From assembly GCA_019828595.1 (NCBI GenBank), contig JAHQRK010000007.1, forward strand, positions 2,790,001 through 2,854,000: 64,000 nt of DNA, given 5' to 3'. Under the pieces are notes generated by a model. It ran no database searches. It was not told the DNA's origin and saw nothing but the letters and a program-made list of their open reading frames with translations. Origin of the DNA: Aphanomyces cochlioides. Lineage: Eukaryota; Oomycota; Saprolegniomycetes; Saprolegniales; Verrucalvaceae. A program made the position numbers and the translations under genes. Numbering within the stretch: position 1 is the first letter of the stretch; the number at the start of each line of letters is the position of its first letter. Positions 44,601 through 56,000 of this stretch are shown piece after piece.

Positions 44601-44890
44601 GCTGCGCTATCCATGTCTTGAACGACAAGCTGCAATTGCACATTTTGTTGAGCGGTCTTGTGGACTTCGCCAACGAAATCTCGAAATTGGAAAAGAAGTT
44701 GCAAAAGCTCTTGCCATCGCTGACCGCTTTGGAAAAGAAGCGAGCCAAGGATGACTACTTGACGAAGGTGCCTGAAAACGTGCGCGAAGCCGATGATGCC
44801 AAGTGGGAAGCGTTGAACAAGGAAAAGGACGCCATCACGAGTGCCATCGATGCATTTACCAAGTGCCAAGAGGCCGAAACCAAAGCGTAG
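41619..44890 (+). CDS. VARS: Valyl-tRNA synthetase
   Basis: Exons 41619-42146, 42190-42632 and 42676-44890 (two 43-nt introns), 1061 residues from ATG 41619. Class I signature [15 protein letters not shown] (HIGH) and [14 protein letters not shown] (KMSKS). The CP1 editing domain begins at [19 protein letters not shown]. The anticodon-binding region and a C-terminal coiled-coil arm ([19 protein letters not shown]) follow, as in ValRS. The N-terminus is lysine-rich ([19 protein letters not shown]), typical of eukaryotic tRNA-binding extensions. It charges tRNA-Val with valine. In-frame upstream ATGs at 41481, 41508, 41511 and 41592 would add up to 46 residues with basic and hydrophobic content, possibly a mitochondrial leader made by alternative starts. 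Confidence 0.97.
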
Positions 44891-44921
44891 GAAGGTGATG
44901 TAATGTTTTTTTATACTGCTA

Positions 44922-46312
44922 TCATTTTCTACGCAACCAGCCATATGCAGCAATGAGGACTAATGGAATCGCAACGAGAGCTGCCGTCTGGAACGTCGAG
45001 AGACCGCTCGTCTCGCTTGTCAATGCTCTTGTTCTCTTTGGAGACGACGACGTGTTTCGCTTGACTTTGCCAAAGTCTTCTATATCTTGCATCTACATCA
45101 CAGTCGTCATGAAGCTCACAATTGTACACAAAGAGTACCTTGGGCTTCTTTGTCGTAAGCTCAGCGTCAAGTTTCTTGACAGCAAGTTGACCACATGCGC
45201 CATCAATGTCCATGCCATGATTCTCTCGGATCTGCATGAAAATCAGGGTTTAAACTACAAAATTGTAAATGGCGTACCGTCACTTTGAGTTGATACTGGA
45301 CACGCAAGACTTCTTTGAATGCGACAATGTCTTCTCGCGCTGGAGATTGAAATTCCGCGTCGACTTCTGTCGCATTGTATGGGATCAAATTGATATGCTA
45401 CATGCAGCAACGATGAGATTTGATGATACCGAGTAAAGATTGACATACGACAGATTTTCCGTGGAGCAATTTGCCCAAGTCGTGTGCGGTCTCAATGGAA
45501 ACGTTGACATCCTTGAGCATGATGTATTCCATCATCACCATGCGGTTCTCTCGGTCTTTGAGATGGTCGTCAATGGCGAGCATGAGCTTGTCCAGTGGGT
45601 ACGCTTTAGCCGTCGGGACAATCTTTACACGGAGCTCCTGGGTTGGAGCATGGAGCGACAACGCAAGACGGACGAGTGGAGCATCTTCTTTGAGTTGGCG
45701 GATGCGATGGATCACACCGACTGTCGAGAGCGTAATGTACTTTGGTGCGAGACCAAAGATATCAGTCATGGCTCGGATAGCCGCCAAGACCGCGTCGTAG
45801 TTGTTAAGAGGTTCACCCATACCCATAAAGACAACGTTTCGAATAGGTGCAACGCGGAAGGCATGTGCTAGCTGTTCAAGGATCTCACCAGCACACAAGT
45901 CAGCAATGATGCCCATCGTACCCGTAGCACAAAAAGTACAGCCCATCTGACAACCAACTTGGGACGACACACACAAAGTGTTTCGTCCAGAATGCTTCAT
46001 GATCACTGCTTCCACATTGTGTCCATCTTGGAGCGTAATGAGCAATTTGACAGTGCCATCGCTAGACGTGTGTTGCTCTGCCACCGTCGTTGTGAATGGC
46101 GCAAAGTGTTGTTCCAGCAAAGGATAGGCTTGAGATGGCAAGTGTTTCACATCGCGGATTGAGATCGCGTCCGAGTTAGTTTGCACTTGCGACGCAATAT
46201 GCTTCCAAATCTTTTGCGCGTGAACCAACTTGAGGCCATTTGCTTCCACGAACGTCGTCAGACTTGGCACATCCAGCAACGGTTGCGGAGACAGGACACG
46301 CTTCTTGACCAT
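44922..46312 (-). CDS. RlmN/Cfr-family radical SAM RNA methyltransferase with a C-terminal membrane anchor
   Basis: Four exons: 45449-46312, 45278-45397, 45139-45231 and 44922-45092 (introns 51, 46 and 46 nt), 415 residues. The radical-SAM cluster motif is CQMGCTFC (Cys 121, 125, 128). MGMGEPLNNYDAVLAAI and LALSLHAPTQELRVKIVP are RlmN motifs, followed by HINLIPYNA and the second catalytic cysteine in GMDIDGACGQL. RlmN methylates C2 of an adenine in 23S rRNA and certain tRNAs. The last exon encodes a polar linker and a hydrophobic helix with a short basic end (TAALVAIPLVLIAAYGWLRR), the pattern of a tail-anchored protein. If intron 3 is ignored the frame runs to 44929 with an unlikely tail. 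Stop-to-stop distance to the synthetase gene is 31 nt. Confidence 0.85.
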
Positions 46313-46498
46313 TTTGCCAAAGCTCGAAAATGCTGCTCCAATCGATTTACGATATTTTATTTAGGGCTTTTGGGGTGCAGGGGTTAAAAATAATAGGGTT
46401 TAAGTTCAGAGGGTTGAAGGGGTTTGGAGTCGGGGCAGCATGCCAATCAGTGAGCGAGATGAAATAGCAAGACGGAGTCAATAATTAACTTTTTTTGC

Positions 46499-49400
46499 TC
46501 AGTCGATAGATCTACGATGGTCTGCAGGATAGAATGCAGCAGCTGAGAGTTTTAACGATGACTCAAACGAGAGACTTCTTTGTGAGGTGGGAAAGCCAAA
46601 CCCGGGCGGCGGCGGGGCACGTTTCGAGTCGTGGGAGGGAAGCACAGCCAGCGAGATCGAGCGGTTGTCATTGTCCACCTTTTTCTTGCGTGTGGGCTTG
46701 GTTTTCTAAATGCCGTCGTGAGACATTCAATTGACAACAACGCCTTTTTTGCCTACCTTCTTTTTCATACAATCCATCGTGCCGTCCAGCACTTGGGCAG
46801 CACAACTCTCAGAAAGCATTCTGTGCCATCATAATAAAGTAACTGAGAGATAGGAGCGGATCGTACCTGTGTAGATAGATTTTGGGATTGAATGGATGGT
46901 CAGTGTTGATGAGAAAGACGGATGGATATTGCTCAAGAAACTTTTTTAGGCCACCAAATTTCTCCTTGAGCACCGCAGACAGCGTGGAGTTGGATGTGAT
47001 ATCCTGGAGGCACTTGCCAATTTCGCCGATTGGTAGCGGTCCACGTTCAGCGAGGATTTCTGTCGCCATGGAATACAATGCCGGTGCAGTCACATGGGCA
47101 TTAAGCAAAAAGTCACATACGAGAACGTCATGTCTATGATCAATTGTGAATGCGTGCTCACGAGCAATAACATCGTGTACCGTAGTGACTCATGGCAGAC
47201 CGTGAGAACATCAAAGGAAGGCGAAGTATCCCATCGTTTGGAAGAATCTAGCGACGAGAGGCTGTGCATGAGATCATCTGCAAGGGTGCATTCTGGTTGA
47301 TCAAAGAGAGCATTGTCAGGTCGCCAGCCACATTGGAAACGTTGTGAGATACCGCGGAAGGAGGATTCGACGAGAGAGACACTGGACAACATTTAGAATG
47401 ACATGAATACAGTTAACACACCTCGATGTCGATCCAAGCGACGTAGAGATGGTAGATGTCATTTCTCTCTTGATGGCTGTCATAATGGCATCGAATTTTG
47501 TTGCGCCAAGTTCCAGTGCGTGGCGGAACGCTGTGGCTCTAAAAGATATTAGCCTTGGAGACAGAGGTACTCGTACTGTTTTGCTGATATGACATCACCT
47601 AAGTTTTTCGATGGATCAACGGGGTCCATGATGTTGATGTACTTGATCTACACGACGCAAGATAGATAAAGGGATCGTTGGAACGCCGTACATTGAATTG
47701 GAGAATTGAGTCGTGGGCAGAAGTAATTGAGGGCGGGTCGATTGAAGGCTCCAAGGCACGCGTCCTGTGGACTTCGAGCATTTCTTCTGTCACGAGGAGG
47801 GACGTCTGACTCGGCAATGGTGGATTTGTGAGGCAAAGAATATCTCGTGGACCTTCTACTGAGAGACAAAAGCCGTCCCATGGAAATGCAGCAAAGAGTC
47901 CAAAAAACCTTGCGACGGCTTGAAGTGGTTGGTGCAAAGTTGCATGGTGGAGATTGAATACATAGAGCATCATGATGGCTACGGTGTAAGTTGCGACTAA
48001 TGCGTCGGGTGAGCCACTTTCGTAGAGAAGCCAGCCATTGGCAAGGAGTACACTGCGTTTAAACAAGTGATTTTTGCCAATGCGTTTGTCAATGTCTTCA
48101 AGGAAATAGGAGCCTCGAATTTCAGAAAATGCGTTCGCTGAAAGTTCGGCCACAACTCTTCCAACATTGCAATGCAGCCGAGGCTTGGTTACATTGACAA
48201 GTTCGACGTGTTGGACGTGCAATGCTTCACTAGGCGATGGATCTTGTGTACTTGCGCTGGCCAAACACAACGCTTCATTCACCTTCATGTACCACTGAGA
48301 GGCGTCTGGATGATCTGGGGCGAAAAAGACACCAACGCGGAGCATACAGTCCGGAATAAATAGATGCGTGGCCGACGTGGAAACCATAAATACTTGAGCG
48401 CCTGGAATAGTTTTCTTGACAATCCCAGCGACATATTCAAATACATTGCGGCGGTGGTTCACAGCTTCCAATGTGGGACAGAGCAATGTCATGACACGAT
48501 TGAGACGGAGATCGGCGGCACAGGGAAGGTCATTTGATGGGACCCAGTTGCATTTTGGAGTTAATGCAGCGTTCATCCGAGACGCTGAGAACATGCTGTT
48601 CGATGCGTTTTCCCATACAACCGAGCTAAATGCCGAGCTATCCTTGGGTGGTTCGCAAATGAGCGTGAGAGGAGGAAGTGATTCTTCGGGCTGAGTAGGT
48701 GGAGGAGCCACTTTATGGAAGGAATTGATGAGGACTTGCTGTTTTCCAACTGTGTCTTGGCACACTTTCAATTGCGCTTTTGTCGTCTCATGAGTGTCTT
48801 CCAGTGTTTGGACGCGATCCTGGAGATGTTTGGCGTGCAGCATTAACGCGACAAACCCAAATCGGTTGTCGAAGAAGTCCACAAATGCTTCGACGCTCCA
48901 AGTGTCAAATAATCGAGCGGCAGATTGCAATGCCGTTTGGAAATTCTCGTGGATATGTTCTTGGGTCTCGCTGGCAAGATCTGGTAGCGTCATGTCAATC
49001 GAAATTTTTACCTGCAATAACAATTACGTGAGGAGATCTGGCAAAAAGAGCGTTACCGGCAAAAAGAGAGCTCGATACTCCTTAATACTTCGCTTGATGC
49101 GCCACGAGGTATCGCGCAATTGTACTGTCACATCAAATTGCGTGTCTAGGAGCAGGCATGGTGTATCGATAGGGCTTTCTTGAACTTGGATAACAATGTT
49201 TTCGGCCATTTCCCTCTTGACGTCGATAGTCTTAATCCGATTCCATGCTGATTTTGCTTTTGCTCCTTCGACTGATCCACGCGATTTTCGTTCATGTGCT
49301 TCAGAGGATCGGTCCGAATCCTTGGAGACGCTTGGAGTTCGAGACGGTGGTCGGTCGGCATCGCCTTGAGAAAGTACAGTTTGTTGTTTCGTTGGCCCTG

Positions 49401-49524
49401 GAACCTGGAGAACTTTCGTCTCCCCGGTCGATTTGCTCCTGCTTTTGGATCTCATTTTCTCTCGTTCTAGCATGAGTCGCCGCCGCTGCTGTTCCAGCGC
49501 CGACGGCATTCCTTGGCTCGACAT
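46499..49524 (-). CDS. PAP/OAS1-type nucleotidyltransferase-like protein with PX-like N-terminus and LOTUS-like C-terminal domain
   Basis: Eight exons: 49057-49524, 47692-49011, 47577-47647, 47422-47538, 47181-47381, 46867-47133, 46757-46820 and 46499-46705 (introns 38-51 nt), 904 residues. The N-terminus is basic and serine-rich, then a PX-like module (FDVTVQLRDTSWRIKRSIKE). The centre resembles plant-type nucleotidyltransferase/PAP-OAS1 proteins: PRLHCNVGRVVAEL, FLEDIDKRIGKNHLFKRSVL, LLYESGSP, HATLHQPLQAVARFFGLFAA, DGFCLSVEGP, and MDPVDPSKNLGDVISAKQ. The catalytic GS and D-x-D of active nucleotidyltransferases are not evident. A winged-helix unit (ATEILAERGPLPIGEIGKCL ... FLEQYPSVFLI) looks like OST-HTH/LOTUS. 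The tail holds APPPPGFGFP. RNA binding at membranes is a reasonable guess, not shown. Confidence 0.75.
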
Positions 49525-50091
49525 CTCGGTGCAAGCTGGACGCCGATTGAATTCCAAATAATACGAATAGCATGTGCAACTCTGAAACGAGACATGCAAT
49601 ATTTTAAATGCATTTTAAATGTATTCTCTTCCTCTCTTTTCGCCATATCTCCCGAATTTAAAATATATCGCACGTTTGAAACTCGAATTCAAACCTTCGG
49701 TGGACTTCGATCGGACAACTTTGAAAAATTTGTCAATTAATTCAATTTATATCCAATGAAACGTCATACTTCGAAGTAAATACATGTAATTTTCTTGTTC
49801 GACGCACATTAAATTTAGATTTCTCCCTTCTGGACCATTCTTATTTGCTGGTTGCTGATACACTGCAAGCCAATCAATGACAACAACAGCGACTTCAACG
49901 CTCCATAAACAGCCTTCACGACAAATTGTTGTCGACATACACCTCCAAGCGACATTCATCACCTTGCATGAAACTCCTTTTTCCGATGCAAAAGTCACAA
50001 AACACTCTTTCTATGGATAATAATACTGATTTTTTGATAATATTTCTGGAAATTGAGACAGTTTCCCGCACTTTTCAAAATTCTGCGATCT
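49525..50091. other. Intergenic region between two minus-strand genes
   Basis: AT-rich with an ATTGG-type box near 49754 and no gene seen. It should hold the promoter of the nucleotidyltransferase-like gene and the 3' end of UTP20. Confidence 0.5.
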
Positions 50092-53000
50092 TTAATAGTG
50101 GCCAGGACGGACTTTCTGCTGCCGCTCCTTAGCGGCAGCGATCTTTTGGTATTTGTTCTGCGTGCCCTTGAGCTCCCCGATCTTGCGTTTCTTGAGCTGC
50201 TTGGACTCCTGCTTACGCACATTTTTCACCATCTTGCGCTTGGCAGCAACTTCAGGGTTTGAAACGGCTTCAATCTTGCGCTTTTGTTTTCGTCGCTCGC
50301 GGAACTCAGTAACTTTCTTCTGGACATGCGAGTATGCTGCGAGGAATGCCGCCGACTCGATCTTGCCCTCAAGGACCTGTAGCACTTCACGCGCTAGCGT
50401 CTTAACGCTTGACTCTTCAGCACTGGTTTCATCTTTACTGTCGTCCTCATCGTTGATATCACGATACAGTGGGTTGATCATTTGAACGAGAACCGTCTCA
50501 AGGAATGCACTATCTTCTTGAACGGTCGCACCAACGAAGAACTTATATACAGCGGTCTTTCGCTGTGGGATTTGGTACCCCCGAGCCATAAAAGACAAAC
50601 GAGTGAAGAGCCAGACAACAGGTGACGACTTGTGATCTTGGCCCTCTTCATCCTCTTCTTCGTCACCTCCTTGCTTATGAGGAGTATCTCCCACTTGCTG
50701 GTCGATCTCTGGGTGAGCCCGCAGCATCTTCAAGATGTACAACAGACTTGCAACATTTTCTGTAATGAGGTCTTGGCTCAAATGAAGACTCTCAAGTTGC
50801 TTGCAGAGATGCTTGGCAATCGTAAAGAGACGTCCAGGATGTTTAAGGTACGTATCCGTTTCCTTAGCCCTTCGGACAAACCCACGGAAGATACGCACTG
50901 CGGAAAGACGTACCCAAGCATGAGGGTAAGAGAAAAGTTCAACAATGGTATCAAGCACACTTGGAGCCCATGTTTCAAATGTTTCGTGCAGTGATGTGCT
51001 GAGATTTTCGATACAAAGCAGACAATGGTAAATCGGTTCCCAAACAACTTCTTCGACCGAATCCTCGTCTTGCTCGCCAACAGCTTTGAGACCTTGAGCC
51101 AAGGTAGAAAAGAGTTTGGTTAAAAGAGTTTCGAGGAAACTGGCATGTTTTTTGGCCAGGTCACTGCGTGCCGTCAATACAAGGCCACTCACTTGCGCGG
51201 CAGCACATCGTAATTTTGGATCTGTACTACCCCACCAAGGTTCCACGAGAGCCACGCACTCCCCGAACACCTTGGCACTGACGCGTTTGATAAGATCGGC
51301 AATAACATTTGCCGCAAGCTGTCTACAAGCGGCGGCATCGTCGTTGACGAGCTGCAGCACGAGCGGCAACAAGAAGAAGGCGGCACGGGTATCCACCATG
51401 TCTGAAGGAAGTTTCTTGATCAACGCATGAAGGCATTCCATTGAAGCGAGACGGCCAGATTCAAACACAAATGTCAGGTTATTCACGACAAAGCGAACAT
51501 GGAAGTTGAGTCGTTTGTCACCAAGAGGGTAATCCAAGAGGAATTGAAGATACATGGATGCGCAGTTGGTACGGACATTTGCCACTTGGCTTTGAACCAT
51601 CATCTCTCCAACTCGAATCATGAGGTCGTATACTTCGGCCACCACAAGACGTCGGGCCAGCACTGCTTTGAGCAAGCCAAACGTTGCGTTTTGATGATCG
51701 ATCTCTTCAATATCATGGCGAAGGAAGCTGAGAAGACCACGGAGTTGGCTCTCGTCCAGTTGGTACTCGCTCCGCTCTCGAATAAGCACAGAGAGCAAGC
51801 GATAGCAAGCTTGAGTTAATTCGTTCTTCGTAGCAGCTCCTGCACGCTGAATGATCTAGACAAGAACATGAGCTAGACGGACTAAGACTCGTCCTGTTTA
51901 CCTTGAAGACGCGGTCAACGAGATCGGACAGCGAAGCAATCAGGGATGGGTATGGATGATTGAGCATCACTGCAAGACCTTTGAGCGCAGATATGACAGT
52001 GTCTGTGTGCTTGATTTCAGCTACACATCGCAACAGAAGTGGAACAAATGGATCAAGAAGCGATGCAGCGGCCTCCGAATTATCCTTCTTGAGCATGGTG
52101 TACAATAATGAGACGGTGTAGTTGAGAATCTCATCTGCACCAGAGTTGGCAGCCTCTGCTTTGGTTGCAACGTACCGATCAAAACCAGTCATGTGTGTCT
52201 GTGCTTCAATTCGAAAGGTTTCCCAAGCCGATATGCGTTTCTTCGAGTGACTACCATCAATCAAGACGAGCCACGTGGACACATCGTCGTCACGTTTGGT
52301 GTCATCACCGTCTTGTGGTTTGAAATATGTGATTCGGCTCAAGCACATATTCAACATGTTGAACAGGTAGAGATACATGTGCGTAGTCTCAACACTGGCA
52401 TTTTTTGACAAACCGATCGCGACGCGTTCCAACACCAGGCGGACATTTCGGAGTACTTTGCCCTTATTGTCGCTGCGCACATGTTCCAAAGCTTGAACGA
52501 CTGGCAAAAGCAGCGAGTGAATTGTAGGATTTGGCAAGAAGTTAATACAACGTGCAACGAGTTCAAAGGAATCGAAACTTCGGCATGCCTTGGCTTCCTT
52601 TGTTTTCGATTTGGTTTTCTCTGCACGTTCATCTCCAACGTCTCCAAAAATATCACGCACCAAGATGTTGACAATCAATGGCACACAGTCGTCCAGCGGC
52701 GAAGACTGTGGAGTTTCCGAACTGTTTCCAGCCGTCAGTGGTTCTGGTGCGCGTTGTTGACAGGCACTCGCAACTTTTTCAAGAATGGCAAAGAGCGTGT
52801 ACGATAAAACGTGAACCATATATCCCATTTGCAGCGAATGTTCCAACTCGGAAACAATCGCAAGAAGATACGAAGGACCGAGTTCAACTGCGATTCGGAC
52901 CAGCGTTGTGCGAGCGGATGCACGGATAGTCTCGTCTTTCGATCGAAGAAGTTTCGTCACTTGGATCAACAATTTGGGAAACTCTTGGTAGAAAATGTGT

Positions 53001-56000
53001 ACTGGCAAACGACGAAGTAATTTCACCACTGCCAATGCAATCGGAACGCGCAAGATTGATTCATTGTTGGTTGTCTCAGCCTTCGCATCTTTTGTGGCCT
53101 TCGCATCTTTTGTGAGGAAATTTTTGAGCATGGGCAACAGCGAATCAATCATAGACTGTTGAATGTGCGAAGTCTCGACCTCAGGCGTCGCTGCTCGCTC
53201 TTCCGTGGAAGCTTTCCATCCATTCGTGACCACAATGCCTTCGAAATGGAAATGATCAATGATGGCACAGATTGCAGCAATGATGGCCGTCTCCGAGTCG
53301 GGTCGGCCAGGGAGTTGTTTGAGTAGATTGCGCAACAAGTTTGAATAATTTGTCCAGCTCAAGAGGCTTGACGCACTTCCAAGGCACTGCGCAGCTTCAT
53401 GACTTACACCTTCTTGCGCTTTGGTCTCATAGACAACATGCTGCAAGAGAGGAACGATCACATTGTGCACCGTCGTGTTGGAGAGCGTCAATTGACCGCC
53501 TTCAAAGCCCGACTTGAGCCGTTGGATAGCTCGCAATCGTCGGTGGGCTTGGATATGCGTCATGTTGTAGAAGAAATCGACTTCAACGTCATCAGTGTTT
53601 CGAAGCTGTGCGAGATCGCCGTGCAACGAAGCTGTCTCATGGCCGTTGAAATGATCAGCGACAACGGCTAGCAGTTGAATAAAGCCCCGACGAGCGTCTT
53701 CAATGGGGGACTTCAAACTTACACGGATGCATGGCATGATGACTGTTTCAAAGACGCGGAAGACTGTCGCATTGTTGTCTTTGGCGGCGTTAGCGACCAA
53801 ATGCTCCAAGCCAGTGCGTGCGGCATTTCGCAACGAGTATTCCGTGTCGTGCATGCTTTGGAGGTATTGGCTCACCAAAGGGACAAGCTTTACCGTTTGA
53901 TCGCAGAATGGTTCAAACTTACACGCGTTGATCTCTTGGAATGCTGAGATGCGCTTTTCAAAATCAACTTCTTCCAGGCGACGTGCATCGTTGGCGTTCA
54001 AATCAACGACGAGGCGACACATATGCGCCAAATCAGTCGCGTTTGGATGTTGCTCGATGGCCACGAAGACTTGCATGAGTTTCTGACGGGGCACAATCTC
54101 CGAGATGCAATTAGGACCTGGGGCGAGCAGCTTGGCAAGGAAGTTGACGTGAATATGAGGACGATCGACGCACGGAATGAGGTTGGCCACGACGTCAAAT
54201 ATGTTTTCCTTCTCTGTCGACGACGTCTTGTGGTTGCGTGACACGAAGGGCAACAAGAGCGAAATGAGTTGATCTGCTGCTTCGCCTTTCACATTCGACG
54301 ACACATGTGGGCCCAAACGACACAAGAAATGCAACTCTTTCTTTGACGAGCCAGCATGTTTGTCTTGGACAAACTTGGCAGTCTTTGCTTCAAATCGAGC
54401 GACAAATTGCGTCAAGACGTAAGGCAAATGCGCAATAAGTAGCGTTGAGCCTGAAGTCTCATCAGCAGTCAGAAGGCCGTCCATAAAACTCAATAGACAA
54501 TCCAAAACGTCGTGGGAGATGCCAGTAAGATCGTTGGATCCAGTCGCTAGACAAAGCACCACCGTGCGAACAATGGCAGGAGTGAGGACTTGAGCAACAT
54601 TTCTCGACGTGGCAATCGAACGAAGCCATTCTAACAAGGCTGGCGGCTTCTTGGCCCCGCGAAGGACATTTGGCAAGTGTGTGATTGATGTCTCACACAG
54701 AGCAAAGATACGTGAAAAGCATTCGTCCAAGGCAAACTTGCCGTCAAACTATTTCCATGGAACATCAACATTGATCGCCATGAGGAAAGTTTTTACCTGA
54801 TCGACCATTTGAGTCAAACGTCGGAAAGCTAACATGCGTGTTTGGCGGCGCAAATTATCATTTGACGCTGATGTCGCAGTCTCACCATCTTCCTCGTCAT
54901 CTTCCTTGGCGTCCTCATCTTGGACTTGTTCGTCTTCCTTTGTGTCTTCTTCAGCTTGGGGTTTTTGCAGTTGACCGACATCATCATGTGCCAGTATTGC
55001 CGTCAAAATCGCGAGCAGTCTTGGCAAGTACGCTGTGATTTTTAGTCCAAGTTGGCCCACGACTTCTTCGAGGACGTTGAGAAAACCCACTTGTTTCGAC
55101 GGTGATACGTTGTCCATGATCAATTCGAGTTGACTCAATTGATCGGTATATGAACTAGCACTACCATCGTCTTTGAGTTGGAATGGTCGACAAATGAGAT
55201 CGACAAAGATGCCAAGTTCTTCAGGGTCCAAAGCAACTAGGAATGCCAGCACAGTAGTTCGGCGATGGGCTAGCGATTGCTTGATGCTACGTGAAGATCC
55301 CTTTCTCGTGATAAACTTGGCGTACAACAGCCGCAAGAGCACTGGAAAGAAGGACGCACGATGTTCGACTTGGAGAACGCCAGACGCACGATCAACTTTG
55401 AAATTTGTCAGCGTTTCACGGAACATTTTGGGATCGGCGAGTTCCAGAAGCTGCGTGCGGTACGGCGTCAAGTAGGCAGGCTTGAAAGCAAAGAGACATT
55501 CGAGCGCCAATCGACCGATACGATCATCAGTTTTGAGAAGCAGAGAGAAGAAGAAATCCCACAACACATGCTGACCATACACGCCAGCATAGTTGGTAAA
55601 CTTTCGAAAGAGCTGGAGGAATGACAACAACTTTGCCTGGACCGCTTTCGACGTCAAGTTGTTGTGGACTACTACAACTGATCCATCGTAGCTCGTGCCG
55701 TTCGTACTTGACATGTACTTTGGGTTGTCCTTTCGCGATTCTGCTGCCGATGTCATCACAAGCGTCAAATCTTCGCTGGACACACGATCCACGTCGTCAG
55801 GGTACAAGGCGTAGTATTGATCCCGTGCAAAGGCACAGAAGATGGGCACTATTACTTTGGATTTCGTCTCCACCAAGTTTGCAAACGACTCCAGGGCTTT
55901 CCACACAAGTCCATGATGTGTCGTGGCGTCCGTGATGTCAGTGTAGTGACCCAATTCAACCAAGCAGTCGTCCACAAGCGCTTTCACAATCTGAGCTGAT

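Noticed and set aside
44929..45231. RlmN gene ending at 44929 in one unspliced last exon
   Set aside because: That frame gives an unnatural Cys/Asp/Arg-rich tail. A 46-nt GT-AG intron (45093-45138) gives a coherent linker and membrane helix instead.
46360..46450. G-rich string (TTTTGGGGTGCAGGGGTTA) similar to one near 23615
   Set aside because: The two strings share only about 18 bases and no flanking similarity, so a repeat family cannot be claimed from this window.
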